64,000 bases of DNA from Streptomyces sp. NBC_00234. Its GTDB lineage: Bacteria; Actinomycetota; Actinomycetes; Streptomycetales; Streptomycetaceae. The stretch covers positions 3,782,001 through 3,846,000 of the forward strand of contig NZ_CP108101.1 in the NCBI RefSeq assembly GCF_036195325.1, written 5' to 3'. The first letter of the stretch is position 1. Every line of letters starts with the position of its first letter. The position numbers and the translations under genes are program-made. Below the pieces are notes generated by a model. It was not told the origin of the DNA. It made no database searches and saw only the letters and a program-made list of their open reading frames with translations. Below, in pieces: positions 43,920-53,100 of the stretch.

Positions 43920-45905
43920 GTGCGTACGCGCAGAATTTCGACCGCGACAGCGCTCGCGGTCCTCTTCAGTTCAGTCGTTCTGGCCGGCGGTGCCGCGAGT
44001 CCGGCCGCCGCCGACAGCAGCGCGATCCTGCCGATCATGACGGCGGGGGACATCGTGGTGGACGGCGTCCACCAGAAGATCTTCATCAGCGACCCGTACA
44101 GCGGCACGCTCGTCGCCACCGACTACGCGGGCCGGGTCCTGGCCACCCTGACCGGACTGCCGGGTGTGGACGGGCTGGCCCTGTCCGCCGATTCGGGGCA
44201 GGTGTACGCGGCGGTCCCGGGCGACGACTCCATCGTCTCCATCGAGACGCAGACGGTCACACGGACCGCCCGGTACGCGACCGGCGAGGGGACGGATCCG
44301 GAATCCCTCGCGCTCGCGGGCGGCAAGGTCTGGTTCGGATACGGCTTCGAGGACAAGGGCAACCTCGGCTCGCTGGACCTGTCCGGTCCCGAGCCCGTGG
44401 TGGTCCTGGGCCAGGACGACGCGAGCGGCTGGCGCGGAGCCCCGGAGCTCGCTGCCACACCCGGCGCTCCGAACACCCTGGCAGCCGGGGACGAGACCAC
44501 GTCCTCGGGCCTGCTCGGGATCTTCGACGTCGCCACCGGCACGGCCGTCCGCACCGCCTTCACGGCCGACTCGTACGGCAGCACCAAGGACCTCGCGCTG
44601 ACCCCGGACGGCACTCACCTCGTCACGGCCAACGTGGCCGACCGCCACTTCGTCCGGCAGACCACGGACCTCGCGGAGGTGGGGTCCTACCCCACCGAGC
44701 ACTACGCCAACGGTGTTGCCATCGCGGCCGACGGCACGGTCGCGGCGGGAAGCGACTCCTGGTACGACCCGGACGTGCACGTCTTCAAGCCCGGCGCCTC
44801 GACGCCGGTCAGGCAGTACGACTTCCCCAACACCGGGGACAGCAGTGGTGCGGACACCCTGGCCCAGGGCGGCCTGGCCTGGGAGCCGGGCGGCAGCCGG
44901 CTGTTCGCCGTGTCGGGCAACAGCCGGGGCCAGTTCTCCCTCCGCGTCCTGACCGAGCCCACCAAGTCGGCCACCACCGTCACGGTGAACGCCCCGGCGA
45001 CGGCGACCCGCGCCAAGCAGCTCACCGTCACCGGCAAGGTCGACTCGAACACGCCGTTCCCGGTCGGTGCCAGGATCGCGGTGACCCGCGTCGACATGGA
45101 GTCACCGAAGGGCACGTCGCCGAGCTCGGTCGCCCTGCGCACGGACGGCACCTTCTCGTTCACCAACTCCCCGCCCGCGGGCGGCAAGGTGACGTACAAG
45201 GTGGCGTACGCGGGTGACGCCACGCACTCCGCGTCCTCCGGATACGACTCCGTCGCCGTCTCCCGGGCCGCCACCGGTCTGACGCTGAACCGCAACAAGT
45301 CGGTCTACTCGTACGGCAAGGACGTCACGTTCACGGCGCACCTCGGCACGACGTACAAGAACCGTGTGGTCGAGCTGTGGGTGGACCCCTTCGGTTCCGA
45401 CAAGCCGAAGAAGCTGGTCCGCACGGGCACGGTCAACTCCAGCGGCAATCTGTCCGTCGTCGTCGACATGAAGCGGGACACGGCCGTCACCGCCGTGTTC
45501 CGGGGCGACTCGCGCTACGCGCCGAAGTCCGTGAAGTCGACCGCGTACGCCAGGGTGAAGGTGTCGACCTCCGTCACCAAGGAATACAAGAACGCGAAGA
45601 TCGGCACCAGGTCGTACGCGTACTTCCACAAGTCGACCGACCCGGTCTTCAACACGACCATGAGCTACTACAAGGGCCGCTCGCACAAGCTGTCCCTGGA
45701 GCTCTACTACAAGGGCACCTGGTACGACGTGGGCTGGGACTACTTCAAGCTCTCCACCAGCGGCCGGACCTCCATCACGCTGAACGGCACCCACGACACC
45801 GGTTACAAGATGCGCGTGCGTTCCTCGTACGTGAACGGGTCCTCCGGCGACAGCGTGAACAGCACCACGCACGGCAGCTGGAAGTACTTCATCTTCACGA
45901 AGTGA
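43920..45905 (+). CDS. Secreted beta-propeller and Ig-like repeat protein
   Basis: A 661-aa exported protein. The GTG start gives a good signal peptide (VRTRRIS, hydrophobic core, SPAAADS near 32-35); ATG 43836 in frame would add 28 residues. An N-terminal YVTN-type propeller (about 40-360: SDPYSGTLVATDYAG, SADSGQVYAAVPGDDSIVSI) is followed by Ig-like domains (about 365-550) and a Tyr/Lys/Ser-rich C-terminal beta domain. It probably acts in cell-surface adhesion or wall interaction; ligand unknown. Its stop overlaps the convergent PucR-type gene by 11 bp. Confidence 0.75.
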   Translation: MRTRRISTATALAVLFSSVVLAGGAASPAAADSSAILPIMTAGDIVVDGVHQKIFISDPYSGTLVATDYAGRVLATLTGLPGVDGLALSADSGQVYAAVPGDDSIVSIETQTVTRTARYATGEGTDPESLALAGGKVWFGYGFEDKGNLGSLDLSGPEPVVVLGQDDASGWRGAPELAATPGAPNTLAAGDETTSSGLLGIFDVATGTAVRTAFTADSYGSTKDLALTPDGTHLVTANVADRHFVRQTTDLAEVGSYPTEHYANGVAIAADGTVAAGSDSWYDPDVHVFKPGASTPVRQYDFPNTGDSSGADTLAQGGLAWEPGGSRLFAVSGNSRGQFSLRVLTEPTKSATTVTVNAPATATRAKQLTVTGKVDSNTPFPVGARIAVTRVDMESPKGTSPSSVALRTDGTFSFTNSPPAGGKVTYKVAYAGDATHSASSGYDSVAVSRAATGLTLNRNKSVYSYGKDVTFTAHLGTTYKNRVVELWVDPFGSDKPKKLVRTGTVNSSGNLSVVVDMKRDTAVTAVFRGDSRYAPKSVKSTAYARVKVSTSVTKEYKNAKIGTRSYAYFHKSTDPVFNTTMSYYKGRSHKLSLELYYKGTWYDVGWDYFKLSTSGRTSITLNGTHDTGYKMRVRSSYVNGSSGDSVNSTTHGSWKYFIFTK

Positions 45906-47391
45906 GATCCGCGGCCCGGAACGCCAGCCACAGGTCGTAGCGGGCGCTCGGGGTCCTGAGCAGTGAGCGCTGGAGCGCCGCTTCGAGCCGGGTGAGCCGC
46001 TTGCGGGCACCCGGCACGGAGATGCCCAGTTCCGCCGCCGTGGGACCGAGGCGGCCCTCGCACGCGAGCCAGGTGCGCAGGGTCGCCTCCGCCGTCGCGC
46101 CGGCCGGGTCCAGCGCACGCATCTGCTCCGCCGCCCACGCCTGGAGGGCGGGGCCGGCCAGCAGCCCGTCGAGGTCCGGGGCATCCCCGGGAGCCGGGTC
46201 GCCGGGGTGCGCGGGCCGGTGCCGGGCGGGTGTCGCCCTGACGCGGAGGGCCAGGTCGAGTGCCGCCTGGTCGGCGAGCCGGTCCAGATCCAGGCCGAGC
46301 AGGTCGCCGATCAGCCGCAGCCGGGCGGTCAGCGTGTTGCGGTGGATCTTCAGGTGCTGTGTGGCACCGGAGGAGAACGCGAGCCAGGAGCCGAGGGTCG
46401 CCGCCAGTTCCTGGCTGCCCGGGTCCTGGGAACGCCTCGGCCGGTAGGCCAGCAGCGGGCCGAGCAGGGCGTCGGCCCACCGGGTACCCGCGCTGCCGAC
46501 GACCAGGGCTGGTTCCGGCGAGAGGCCGAAGCAGGAATGACGGCTGGGGAGTCCGCGGGCCACGGCGAGTGCGTGGAACGCCTGCCGGTATCCGGTCGCG
46601 GTGTCGGACAGCGGTACCTCCTCGCTGATCCCGACGACCGAGTCGTCCACGAGAGCGGCGACGGCCAGGTCCAGCGGAGTGCCTTCCGCCTTCTCCCCCG
46701 CGGGCATCACGAGGATCAGATGCCGTGCGTACACGGGACACCGCACGATCCACGACCGGCCGCCCGAGACGTCCGAGCAGACCCGCGCCACCTCGTCGCG
46801 GCTCCCGCCCGAGCACTCGACCACGCACACCTGCACCGGGTCGGGCAGCCTCGGCCGCAGCGCTCCCGCCACCTGGTGCGCGATGGACAACTGACCCGTC
46901 ATCAGGAGGTGCAGGACCGCTTCCCGCCCCCGGGACTCGGCGAGGTCGACGCGGCGGCGCTTGCGTTCGACGGTCTCGGACTCCCAGCACAGGGTCAGGG
47001 GCATCATCACGTCGGCCAGCAGCGTGGCCAGCCCGGCGGGCAGGGGCCGGGGCGCGAGGACGGCGAGGACGGGGACGGACGTGCCCGGCGGTCCGTCGAG
47101 GGGGAACAACAGGCCGGTGTACGTGTCCTTGTCGAAGGAGTACGCGCGAGCGCCCCGGTCCCTCAGCACCCCCACGCCCTCGGCCGCCAGCGCGGCGGCC
47201 TCCCGGAGCACGTCCGGGAGCAACCCCGCCTGCGGCGTGGCCGCGGCGTGCAGCACCGTGCCGTCGGAGTCGAGGAGACCGGCCCAGCCCTCCGCACGCA
47301 GGGCGAGCCACCGCAGCAGCTCCGCCGTCCCGCCGGCGCGGGCCAGGCGGTGCATCCGCAGTACGTTCTCGGCCCGCTCCGGCGCGTGCAC
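45895..47391 (-). CDS. PucR-type regulator with two tandem C-terminal HTH domains
   Basis: A 498-aa transcription factor. The N-terminal GAF-like region binds a ligand (ALRAEGWAGLLDSDGTVLHAAATP). Near residue 330-385 lies one PucR-type HTH (LGSWLAFSSGATQHLKIHRNTLTARLRLIG) and near 425-495 a second (LRTWLACEGRLGPTAAELGISVPGARKRLTRLE). Two such domains in one chain could bind two half-sites. It faces the dnaN paralogue gene; a GTTCG-actgtg-CGAAC repeat at 47444-47459 could be its own operator. Confidence 0.8.
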   Translation of the reverse strand: MHAPERAENVLRMHRLARAGGTAELLRWLALRAEGWAGLLDSDGTVLHAAATPQAGLLPDVLREAAALAAEGVGVLRDRGARAYSFDKDTYTGLLFPLDGPPGTSVPVLAVLAPRPLPAGLATLLADVMMPLTLCWESETVERKRRRVDLAESRGREAVLHLLMTGQLSIAHQVAGALRPRLPDPVQVCVVECSGGSRDEVARVCSDVSGGRSWIVRCPVYARHLILVMPAGEKAEGTPLDLAVAALVDDSVVGISEEVPLSDTATGYRQAFHALAVARGLPSRHSCFGLSPEPALVVGSAGTRWADALLGPLLAYRPRRSQDPGSQELAATLGSWLAFSSGATQHLKIHRNTLTARLRLIGDLLGLDLDRLADQAALDLALRVRATPARHRPAHPGDPAPGDAPDLDGLLAGPALQAWAAEQMRALDPAGATAEATLRTWLACEGRLGPTAAELGISVPGARKRLTRLEAALQRSLLRTPSARYDLWLAFRAADLTS

Positions 47392-47704
47392 CAGGTCCCC
47401 CGTCCGGCTGTCCGTTCCACTGAAATCGGAGCGAAGCGTACCGGTTCGACTGTGCGAACTGATACCCCGCGAGCGCGACGGAGGGCGAAGTGAAGCTCCC
47501 CGTCCGCCGGGCGGACCCCTAGAGTCCGAACGTGTCCCGGCCTTCGGGGGAAGCCGGGCACGCAGGGGGCATCGGAGGGAGCGCGGCGGCGGCGGCCCAC
47601 GGGGGTGGTCGCAGTCGTCGGCTCCCGTCCGGTGGCAGCAGGGGAATTGTCAGTGGCGTCCCCTAGCGTCGGCACTCCGGTGACCGATGAGGAGAAACCC
47701 CACC
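47392..47704. other. 313-bp divergent intergenic region
   Basis: Separates the PucR-type gene from the second beta-clamp gene. It contains the short inverted repeat at 47444-47459 and a GGAGGG at 47501-47506; no convincing small gene. Presumed to hold both promoters. Confidence 0.4.
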
Positions 47705-48820
47705 ATGGAGTTCCGCATTGAACGTGGTGCACTGACCGATGCCGTCGCCTGGGCCGCCCGGGTGCTGCCCACCCGGTCGCCCGTACCCGTCCTGGGCGGG
47801 CTGCTCCTCTCGGCCGAGGACGGCCGACTGCGCATCTCCGGGCTCGACTTCGAGGCTTCGGCCCGCATCGACGTGGAAGCGGAGATTCTGCGGCCCGGCC
47901 GGGTGCTGGTGATGGGGCGCAGGCTCCTCGACATCTGCAAGGTGCTGCCCGAGGGCGCCGTCGAATGTGCGGTGGAGGGCTCGCGTTTCGCGGTCACGGG
48001 GGACGGCGCCCGCTTCGGTCTCTCGGTGCTGCCGCTGGACGACTACCCGGCCCTGCCCGTGCTGCCGGAGGTCCGCGGGGCCGTGGAGGCCGCCGAGTTC
48101 GCCGCCGCGGTCGCCCATGTGACGGTGGCGGCGGGGCGGGACGACACCCTGCCCACGCTCACCGGTATCCGGCTCGCCCTCGACGGGACGACGATGACGC
48201 TGGCGGCCACCGACCGGTACCGCTTCGCGGTGCGCACCCTGCCCTGGAAGGCGGCGGAGCCCGGTGTCACCGCCGATGTCGTGGTGTCGGCCCGCCGACT
48301 GACCGAGATCGCCCGCTCGCTGGGCCGCTCCGGCCTCGTCAGCGTCGCCCTGGACTCCGGCTCCGCCGGCTTCGAGCACGCGGGGATGCGGACGACGGTG
48401 CGTCTGCTGGACGGCCGGCTGCCGCGCCACGACAAGCTGTTCGCGATGGCGGACCCGGCGCTCGCGGTGACCGACCGGGCGGGGCTGGTGGAGGCCGTCA
48501 AGCGGGTGTCGGTGGTGGCGGACGGGGACAGCCCGGTCCAGCTGACCTTCTCGGCCGCCGACGGCACGGTGCTGCTCCAGGCGGGATACGAGGACGACGT
48601 GGCCGCGCAGCGGCTGCCCGCCACGCTGGAGGGCGCCGACGGGATGACGGTGGCGTTCAACCCCTCGTACCTGATGGACGCGTTGGCCTCCTTCGAGGAG
48701 CCGGTGGTCCGGCTGCACCTGCTGGGGCCGGGCCAGCGCGCGATGATCACGGGCGATCCGGTCCCGGCGGGGACCACGCACCAGCATCTGCTGATGTCCG
48801 TGAAGCCGCCGCTGGTGTAG
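47705..48820 (+). CDS. Second DNA polymerase III beta-clamp (DnaN paralogue)
   Basis: A 371-aa sliding-clamp homologue with all three DnaN domains. N-terminal MEFRIERGALTDAVAWAARVLPTRSPVPVL, middle VAAGRDDTLPTLTGIRLALDG and C-terminal VAFNPSYLMDALASF follow the family. The replicative DnaN gene is normally at oriC beside dnaA, so this is an additional clamp. The C-terminus ends LLMSVKPPLV instead of the usual LIMPVRL, which alters part of the partner-binding cleft. Start at ATG 47705 with GAGGAG 10 nt upstream. Could serve a DNA-repair or element-linked polymerase. Confidence 0.88.
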   Translation: MEFRIERGALTDAVAWAARVLPTRSPVPVLGGLLLSAEDGRLRISGLDFEASARIDVEAEILRPGRVLVMGRRLLDICKVLPEGAVECAVEGSRFAVTGDGARFGLSVLPLDDYPALPVLPEVRGAVEAAEFAAAVAHVTVAAGRDDTLPTLTGIRLALDGTTMTLAATDRYRFAVRTLPWKAAEPGVTADVVVSARRLTEIARSLGRSGLVSVALDSGSAGFEHAGMRTTVRLLDGRLPRHDKLFAMADPALAVTDRAGLVEAVKRVSVVADGDSPVQLTFSAADGTVLLQAGYEDDVAAQRLPATLEGADGMTVAFNPSYLMDALASFEEPVVRLHLLGPGQRAMITGDPVPAGTTHQHLLMSVKPPLV

Positions 48821-48841
48821 GTGCGGGTCCGGACACCGGAG

Positions 48842-48880
48842 CGGGGGGCGCGCCCCGGCCTGAGCCGGGCGCACCCCCCG
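48842..48880. terminator. Imperfect hairpin after the beta-clamp gene
   Basis: GC-rich arms of about 17-18 nt (48842-48859 with 48864-48880) with mismatches, between convergent genes. Confidence 0.5.
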
Positions 48881-48899
48881 TCCGGGTGGGGGCCGTCGG

Positions 48900-49784
48900 T
48901 CAGCAGCTCAGGTTCGAGCCGGTGGTGGTGCCGAGGATCTGGGTGAAGGCCCGGTACTTGTCGATACGGCTCTGGACCTGGGCGGGGTTGCCGCCGTTGC
49001 ACTCCAGGCTGCCGTTGATCGAGCGGATCGTCTCGCCGAATCCGGCGCCGTTGACCATGGCGTTGTGGGCCGTCATGGTGCCGGGGCCGTTCTGGGTGTT
49101 CCAGTACCAGAGGCCGGTCTTCCAGGCCACGGAGGCGTTCTGCTCCACCAGGTACGGGTTGCCGAGGAGGTCGATGCCGAGGGCGTCGCCCGCCGCCTTG
49201 TAGTTGAAGTTCCAGCTGAGCTGGATCGGGCCGCGGCCGTAGTACGCGGCCTGGCCGGCCGGGCAGCCGTAGGGCTGGCTGCTGTCGCAGTAGTGGGGGT
49301 AGTTGGCCTGGTTCTGCTCGACGACGTGGACGAGCCCGCCGGTCTCATGGCTGACGTTGGCGAGGAACGCCGCCGCCTCCTGGCGCTTGACCGTGTCGCT
49401 GCCGGTGTTGGCGAAGGCCGGGTAGGCGCTCAGGGCCGCGGTCAGTCCGCTGTAGGTGTAGAAGGAACTCCGGCTCGGGAACATCTGGTTGAACTGCGCC
49501 TCGCTGACGACGAAGCCGGAGGGGTTGGGCTCGCCCGGGTCCGTACCGCCGCAGGTGCCGCTGTCGGCCCAGACGTCGGCGGTGCCCGGGGTCTCGTTCT
49601 GGGTCCACCACTTCGCGGACCAGTTGTGCCCGTTGTAGGAGGCGGTGCCGCCTCCGGTGTAGACGGACGAGGCGTTCCAGGCCGGGGCGCAGGTGGCCGC
49701 GGCGGCCGTCGTGGCGGGGAGGATGACGATCGTCGCGACGACCGCGCCCAGCGCGGTCAGCAGACTCAGGACGCGTCTGATCAA
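48900..49784 (-). CDS. Secreted family 19 chitinase
   Basis: A 294-aa exported chitinase. TTG start at 49784 has AAGGAG 8 nt upstream and gives MIRRVLSLLTALGAVVAT..., a normal signal (cleavage near residue 31). A CBM5/12-like chitin-binding module (CAPAWNASSVYTGGGTASYNGHNWSAKWW, about 32-75) and a short Gly/Pro/Glu linker precede the GH19 domain. Catalytic Glu sits in LANVSHETGG; GRGPIQLSWNFNY is intact. Degrades chitin from fungi or insects outside the cell. A DasR-type operator lies upstream. Confidence 0.93.
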   Translation of the reverse strand: MIRRVLSLLTALGAVVATIVILPATTAAAATCAPAWNASSVYTGGGTASYNGHNWSAKWWTQNETPGTADVWADSGTCGGTDPGEPNPSGFVVSEAQFNQMFPSRSSFYTYSGLTAALSAYPAFANTGSDTVKRQEAAAFLANVSHETGGLVHVVEQNQANYPHYCDSSQPYGCPAGQAAYYGRGPIQLSWNFNYKAAGDALGIDLLGNPYLVEQNASVAWKTGLWYWNTQNGPGTMTAHNAMVNGAGFGETIRSINGSLECNGGNPAQVQSRIDKYRAFTQILGTTTGSNLSC

Positions 49785-49872
49785 TGTGATCACTCCTTCG
49801 GTGCGGCGCAACGGCTGCCCGTGCGCCGCCATGGGGGGTGCCCGACACTCAAGCGGAATGGTCTGTACCTGT

Positions 49873-49888
49873 CAAGGTCTAGACCAAG
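49873..49888. promoter_or_regulatory. DasR-type operator (dre) upstream of the chitinase
   Basis: Perfect 10-bp palindrome GGTCTAGACC (49876-49885) inside CAAGGTCTAGACCAAG, matching the known dre consensus ACTGGTCTAGACCAGT; a degenerate half repeat TGGTCTGTACCT sits at 49859-49870. About 90 nt upstream of the start. Suggests repression by DasR relieved by glucosamine-6-phosphate. Confidence 0.75.
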
Positions 49889-50039
49889 GTTGGCGGATAC
49901 CCCGGCGAACAACCGGCGAACTTCAGTCGACGGGACCTCTCCGCGCCTCCCAACTCCCTTACCGCGCACGTACGGTGGCGCGAAATGATGGCCGCGCCAG
50001 GCGCACGCCCGTGCGCGTCGGGGGGAGTGCGAGAAAGCC

Positions 50040-51569
50040 GTGGAGTGGTTCAGCGCCGAGAACGTCGTGGCCGTCCTCACCGCCGTACTGGGCGTCCTGG
50101 CCTCCGTCGGGGTGCTCTGGTACGAGCGCCGGGTGCCCCGCCGCAAACGCATCGGCTACCGGGTCCAGATGGACACTCCGATAGGCAGCGACGTCAGCCA
50201 GGGGCGGGCCAACGTGCGGCTCGGACTCTTCAACGAGACACCGGACATGGCCGACGCCACGCTCGTCCTGCTGCGCGTCGAGAACGACGGCTCGCAGTCC
50301 ATCGCCGACAGCGACTACACCGGCCGCGAACTGCACGGCCTGACCGTCGAGTTCACCGGCCGCACCGTGCGCGGGATCGCGGTCACGCAGTCACCGAACG
50401 CCGACCACCTGATGGAGCACTTCACCCCGGCGGGCGGGATGCGGCACAGCGGGCCGCTGATCCGGCTGCCCCGCGTACCGCTCAACCGCAACGAGCACTT
50501 CAAGCTGCTCGTCCTGCTCACCGGCGCGAACGTGGGCAGCCCCATCACCGTCACCGGCGGCATCCGGGACGGTGTGGTGGCGCCGAACAAGGCCGCACGC
50601 CCCGACGAGAAGCCGCCCCTCTTCGGCCGGGCCGCCCGGCTGATCACCGTGGCCCTCACCGTCTGCGTCGTCACGCTCGCCTCGATCATCCTCGTACGGG
50701 ACGACAGCCCGCCGCCGATCGGCTGCGCCGGGGGCGAGCTGACGGTCACCGGCTCCACCGCGTTCGCCCCGGTCGTACGCGAACTGGCGGAGAAGTACGA
50801 GAAGGAGTGCGAGGGCTCCACCATCCATGTGGACGCGCACGGTTCCAACGCCGGCATACGGCAGCTCGCCGATCAGGGCGCCAAGGAGGCGAGCTCCGGC
50901 GCCCCCGCCCTGGTCGCCCTCTCCGACGGACCGAAGCCGGACGGCTATCCGCAGCTGCGCGAGACCCGGGTCGCGGTCTCGCTCTTCTCCCTCGTCCTCA
51001 ACGACCGGGTGCAGGTGCGCGACCTCTCCCTGGAGGACATCCGGAGGATCTACCGGGGCGACATCCGTAACTGGAAGGCCCTCGGCGGTCCCGACCTGAA
51101 GGTCCTGCTGGTGAGCCGCGACGCCAACTCCGGCACCCGCGAGGTCTTCCAGCGGCGCGTACTGGGCCGCAACGAGCCCGCGCAGTCCTCCCGCGACTGC
51201 GCCACCAAGGACGACGCGCAGGCCGCGGTCACCCGCTGCGAACTCGACAGCACCGAACAGGTGCTGTCCACCGTGGCCAGGCTCCCCGGAGCCATCGGCT
51301 ACAGCGAACTGCGCGCCGGAACCCCGCTGAACGGACTGCACCAGCTCGCGATCGACGGCACCGCCCCGTCCGTGGACACGATCGGGAGCAGCGACTACCC
51401 GTACCGCGAGATCGAGTACGCCTACAGCTACGGCCAGCCGCCCGCGGACTCGCTGGCCTCCAGCTTCCTCGGCTATCTCAGCCGGGGCAGCGGCCAGGAC
51501 GTCATCCGGACCCACGGACATCTGCCGTGCGCGACCCCCAAGGGCCTGCGGATCTGCGGCGCGGACTGA
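50040..51569 (+). CDS. Membrane-tethered PstS-like substrate-binding protein
   Basis: A 509-aa protein, GTG start. Helix 1 (about 8-28), a soluble domain of unknown fold (about 40-190) and a second helix (about 200-222) precede a PstS/PBP-like domain (235-505) with ELTVTGSTAFAPVVRELAEKY (phosphate-type binding loop), DIRRIYRGDIRNWKALGG and VSRDANSGTREVFQRRVL. Such PBP-like domains bind phosphate or related anions. It is not beside a pst transporter, so it may be a sensor rather than a transporter subunit. A strong terminator follows. Confidence 0.8.
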   Translation: MEWFSAENVVAVLTAVLGVLASVGVLWYERRVPRRKRIGYRVQMDTPIGSDVSQGRANVRLGLFNETPDMADATLVLLRVENDGSQSIADSDYTGRELHGLTVEFTGRTVRGIAVTQSPNADHLMEHFTPAGGMRHSGPLIRLPRVPLNRNEHFKLLVLLTGANVGSPITVTGGIRDGVVAPNKAARPDEKPPLFGRAARLITVALTVCVVTLASIILVRDDSPPPIGCAGGELTVTGSTAFAPVVRELAEKYEKECEGSTIHVDAHGSNAGIRQLADQGAKEASSGAPALVALSDGPKPDGYPQLRETRVAVSLFSLVLNDRVQVRDLSLEDIRRIYRGDIRNWKALGGPDLKVLLVSRDANSGTREVFQRRVLGRNEPAQSSRDCATKDDAQAAVTRCELDSTEQVLSTVARLPGAIGYSELRAGTPLNGLHQLAIDGTAPSVDTIGSSDYPYREIEYAYSYGQPPADSLASSFLGYLSRGSGQDVIRTHGHLPCATPKGLRICGAD

Positions 51570-51583
51570 GGACGCCGGGAAAC

Positions 51584-51621
51584 GCGGGAGGGCCGGGACG
51601 CATGCGTCCCGGCCCTCCCGC
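51584..51621. terminator. Bidirectional terminator between PstS-like gene and purA
   Basis: Perfect 17-bp inverted repeat (51584-51600 with 51605-51621), loop CATG, between convergent genes. Confidence 0.85.
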
Positions 51622-51631
51622 GGCTTCCGGT

Positions 51632-52915
51632 CTAGAGGAAGGAGTTGATCTCGATCGTCTCGGTACGGCCGGGGCCGACACCGATCGCCGAGATCGGAGC
51701 GCCCGACATCTCTTCGAGCGCCTTCACGTAGCCCTGCGCGTTCTTCGGCAGGTCGTCGAAGGTCTTGGCCTTCGTGATGTCCTCGGACCAGCCCGGCAGC
51801 ATCTCGTAGATCGGCTTCGCGTGGTGGAAGTCGGTCTGGTTGTACGGGAGCTCCTCGACGCGCTTGCCGTCGATCTCGTACGCGACGCACACCGGGATCT
51901 GCTCCCAGCCGGTCAGCACGTCCAGCTTCGTCAGGAAGAAGTCGGTGAGACCGTTGACCCGGGTCGCGTAGCGCGCGATCGGGGCGTCGAACCAGCCGCA
52001 GCGACGGTCACGGCCGGTGGTGACACCGCGCTCGCCACCGATGCGGCGCAGCGCCTCGCCGTCCTCGTCGAGCAGTTCCGTCGGGAACGGTCCGGCGCCG
52101 ACGCGCGTGGTGTACGCCTTGAGGATGCCGATGACCCGGCTGATCTTCGTCGGGCCCACGCCGGAACCGGTGCAGGCGCCGCCCGCGGTCGGGTTCGACG
52201 AGGTGACGAAGGGGTACGTGCCGTGGTCGACGTCGAGCAGCGTTCCCTGGCCACCCTCGAAGAGGACGACCTTGCCCTCGTCGATGGCGTTGTTCAGGAT
52301 CAGCGTCGTGTCGGAGACGTACGGCTTGAGCCGGTCCGCGTAGGTGAGCAGCTCTTCGACGATCTTCGCGGATTCGATCGCGCGCCGGTTGTAGAGCTTG
52401 GCGAGGATCTGGTTCTTGAAGTCGAGGGCCGCTTCGACCTTCTGGACGAGGATCGACTCGTCGTAGAGGTCCTGGACCCGGATGCCGACGCGGTTGATCT
52501 TGTCCGCGTACGTCGGTCCGATCCCGCGACCGGTGGTACCGATCTTGCGGGAGCCGAGGAAGCGTTCCGTCACCTTGTCGACGGTGACGTTGTACGGAGT
52601 GATCAAATGAGCGTTACCGCTGATCAGAAGCTTGGACGTGTCGACGCCTCGCTCGTTCAGACCGTTCAGCTCGGAGAACAGCACGGCCGGGTCGACCACG
52701 ACACCGTTACCGATGACCGGGGTACACCCCGGCGACAGGATTCCGGAGGGGAGGAGATGCAGTGCGTACTTCTGGTCGCCCACGACGACCGTGTGGCCGG
52801 CATTGTTGCCGCCCTGGTAGCGCACTACATAGTCCACGGATCCACCGAGGAGGTCGGTGGCCTTCCCCTTGCCCTCGTCACCCCACTGAGCACCGAGCAG
52901 CACAAGTGCGGGCAC
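51632..52915 (-). CDS. purA: Adenylosuccinate synthase
   Basis: A 427-aa enzyme joining IMP and aspartate with GTP in AMP synthesis. P-loop-like GDEGKGK (12-18), active-site [35 protein letters not shown] and [19 protein letters not shown]-type region are intact. ATG start; a palindrome lies in the leader. Convergent with the PstS-like gene and divergent from the DAG-kinase-like gene. Confidence 0.97.
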   Translation of the reverse strand: MPALVLLGAQWGDEGKGKATDLLGGSVDYVVRYQGGNNAGHTVVVGDQKYALHLLPSGILSPGCTPVIGNGVVVDPAVLFSELNGLNERGVDTSKLLISGNAHLITPYNVTVDKVTERFLGSRKIGTTGRGIGPTYADKINRVGIRVQDLYDESILVQKVEAALDFKNQILAKLYNRRAIESAKIVEELLTYADRLKPYVSDTTLILNNAIDEGKVVLFEGGQGTLLDVDHGTYPFVTSSNPTAGGACTGSGVGPTKISRVIGILKAYTTRVGAGPFPTELLDEDGEALRRIGGERGVTTGRDRRCGWFDAPIARYATRVNGLTDFFLTKLDVLTGWEQIPVCVAYEIDGKRVEELPYNQTDFHHAKPIYEMLPGWSEDITKAKTFDDLPKNAQGYVKALEEMSGAPISAIGVGPGRTETIEINSFL

Positions 52916-52978
52916 AGGCGTACACCCCTTCCGGGCGGGGCATGTCCAAGGTCAGGGGGCGTACGTAAAGGTGTACCT

Positions 52979-53066
52979 GCCGTACGACGATGTACGGCAA
53001 AGCCTGAGCCGTCGAACCGGGTGCCCCGGAATAGACGAAGCCCCTGGCGCAATAGCGCAAGGGGCT
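52979..53066. promoter_or_regulatory. Inverted repeats between purA and the DAG-kinase-like gene
   Basis: Two hairpins in the 185-bp divergent region: GCCGTAC-gacgat-GTACGGC (52979-52998), 64 nt before purA, and AGCCCCTGGCGC-aata-GCGCAAGGGGCT (53039-53066, one mismatch), 35 nt before the DAG-kinase-like gene. They may be operators or leader structures. Confidence 0.4.
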
Positions 53067-53100
53067 CTTGCACCAAGATGCTACCCGAGGAAGGACCGAG

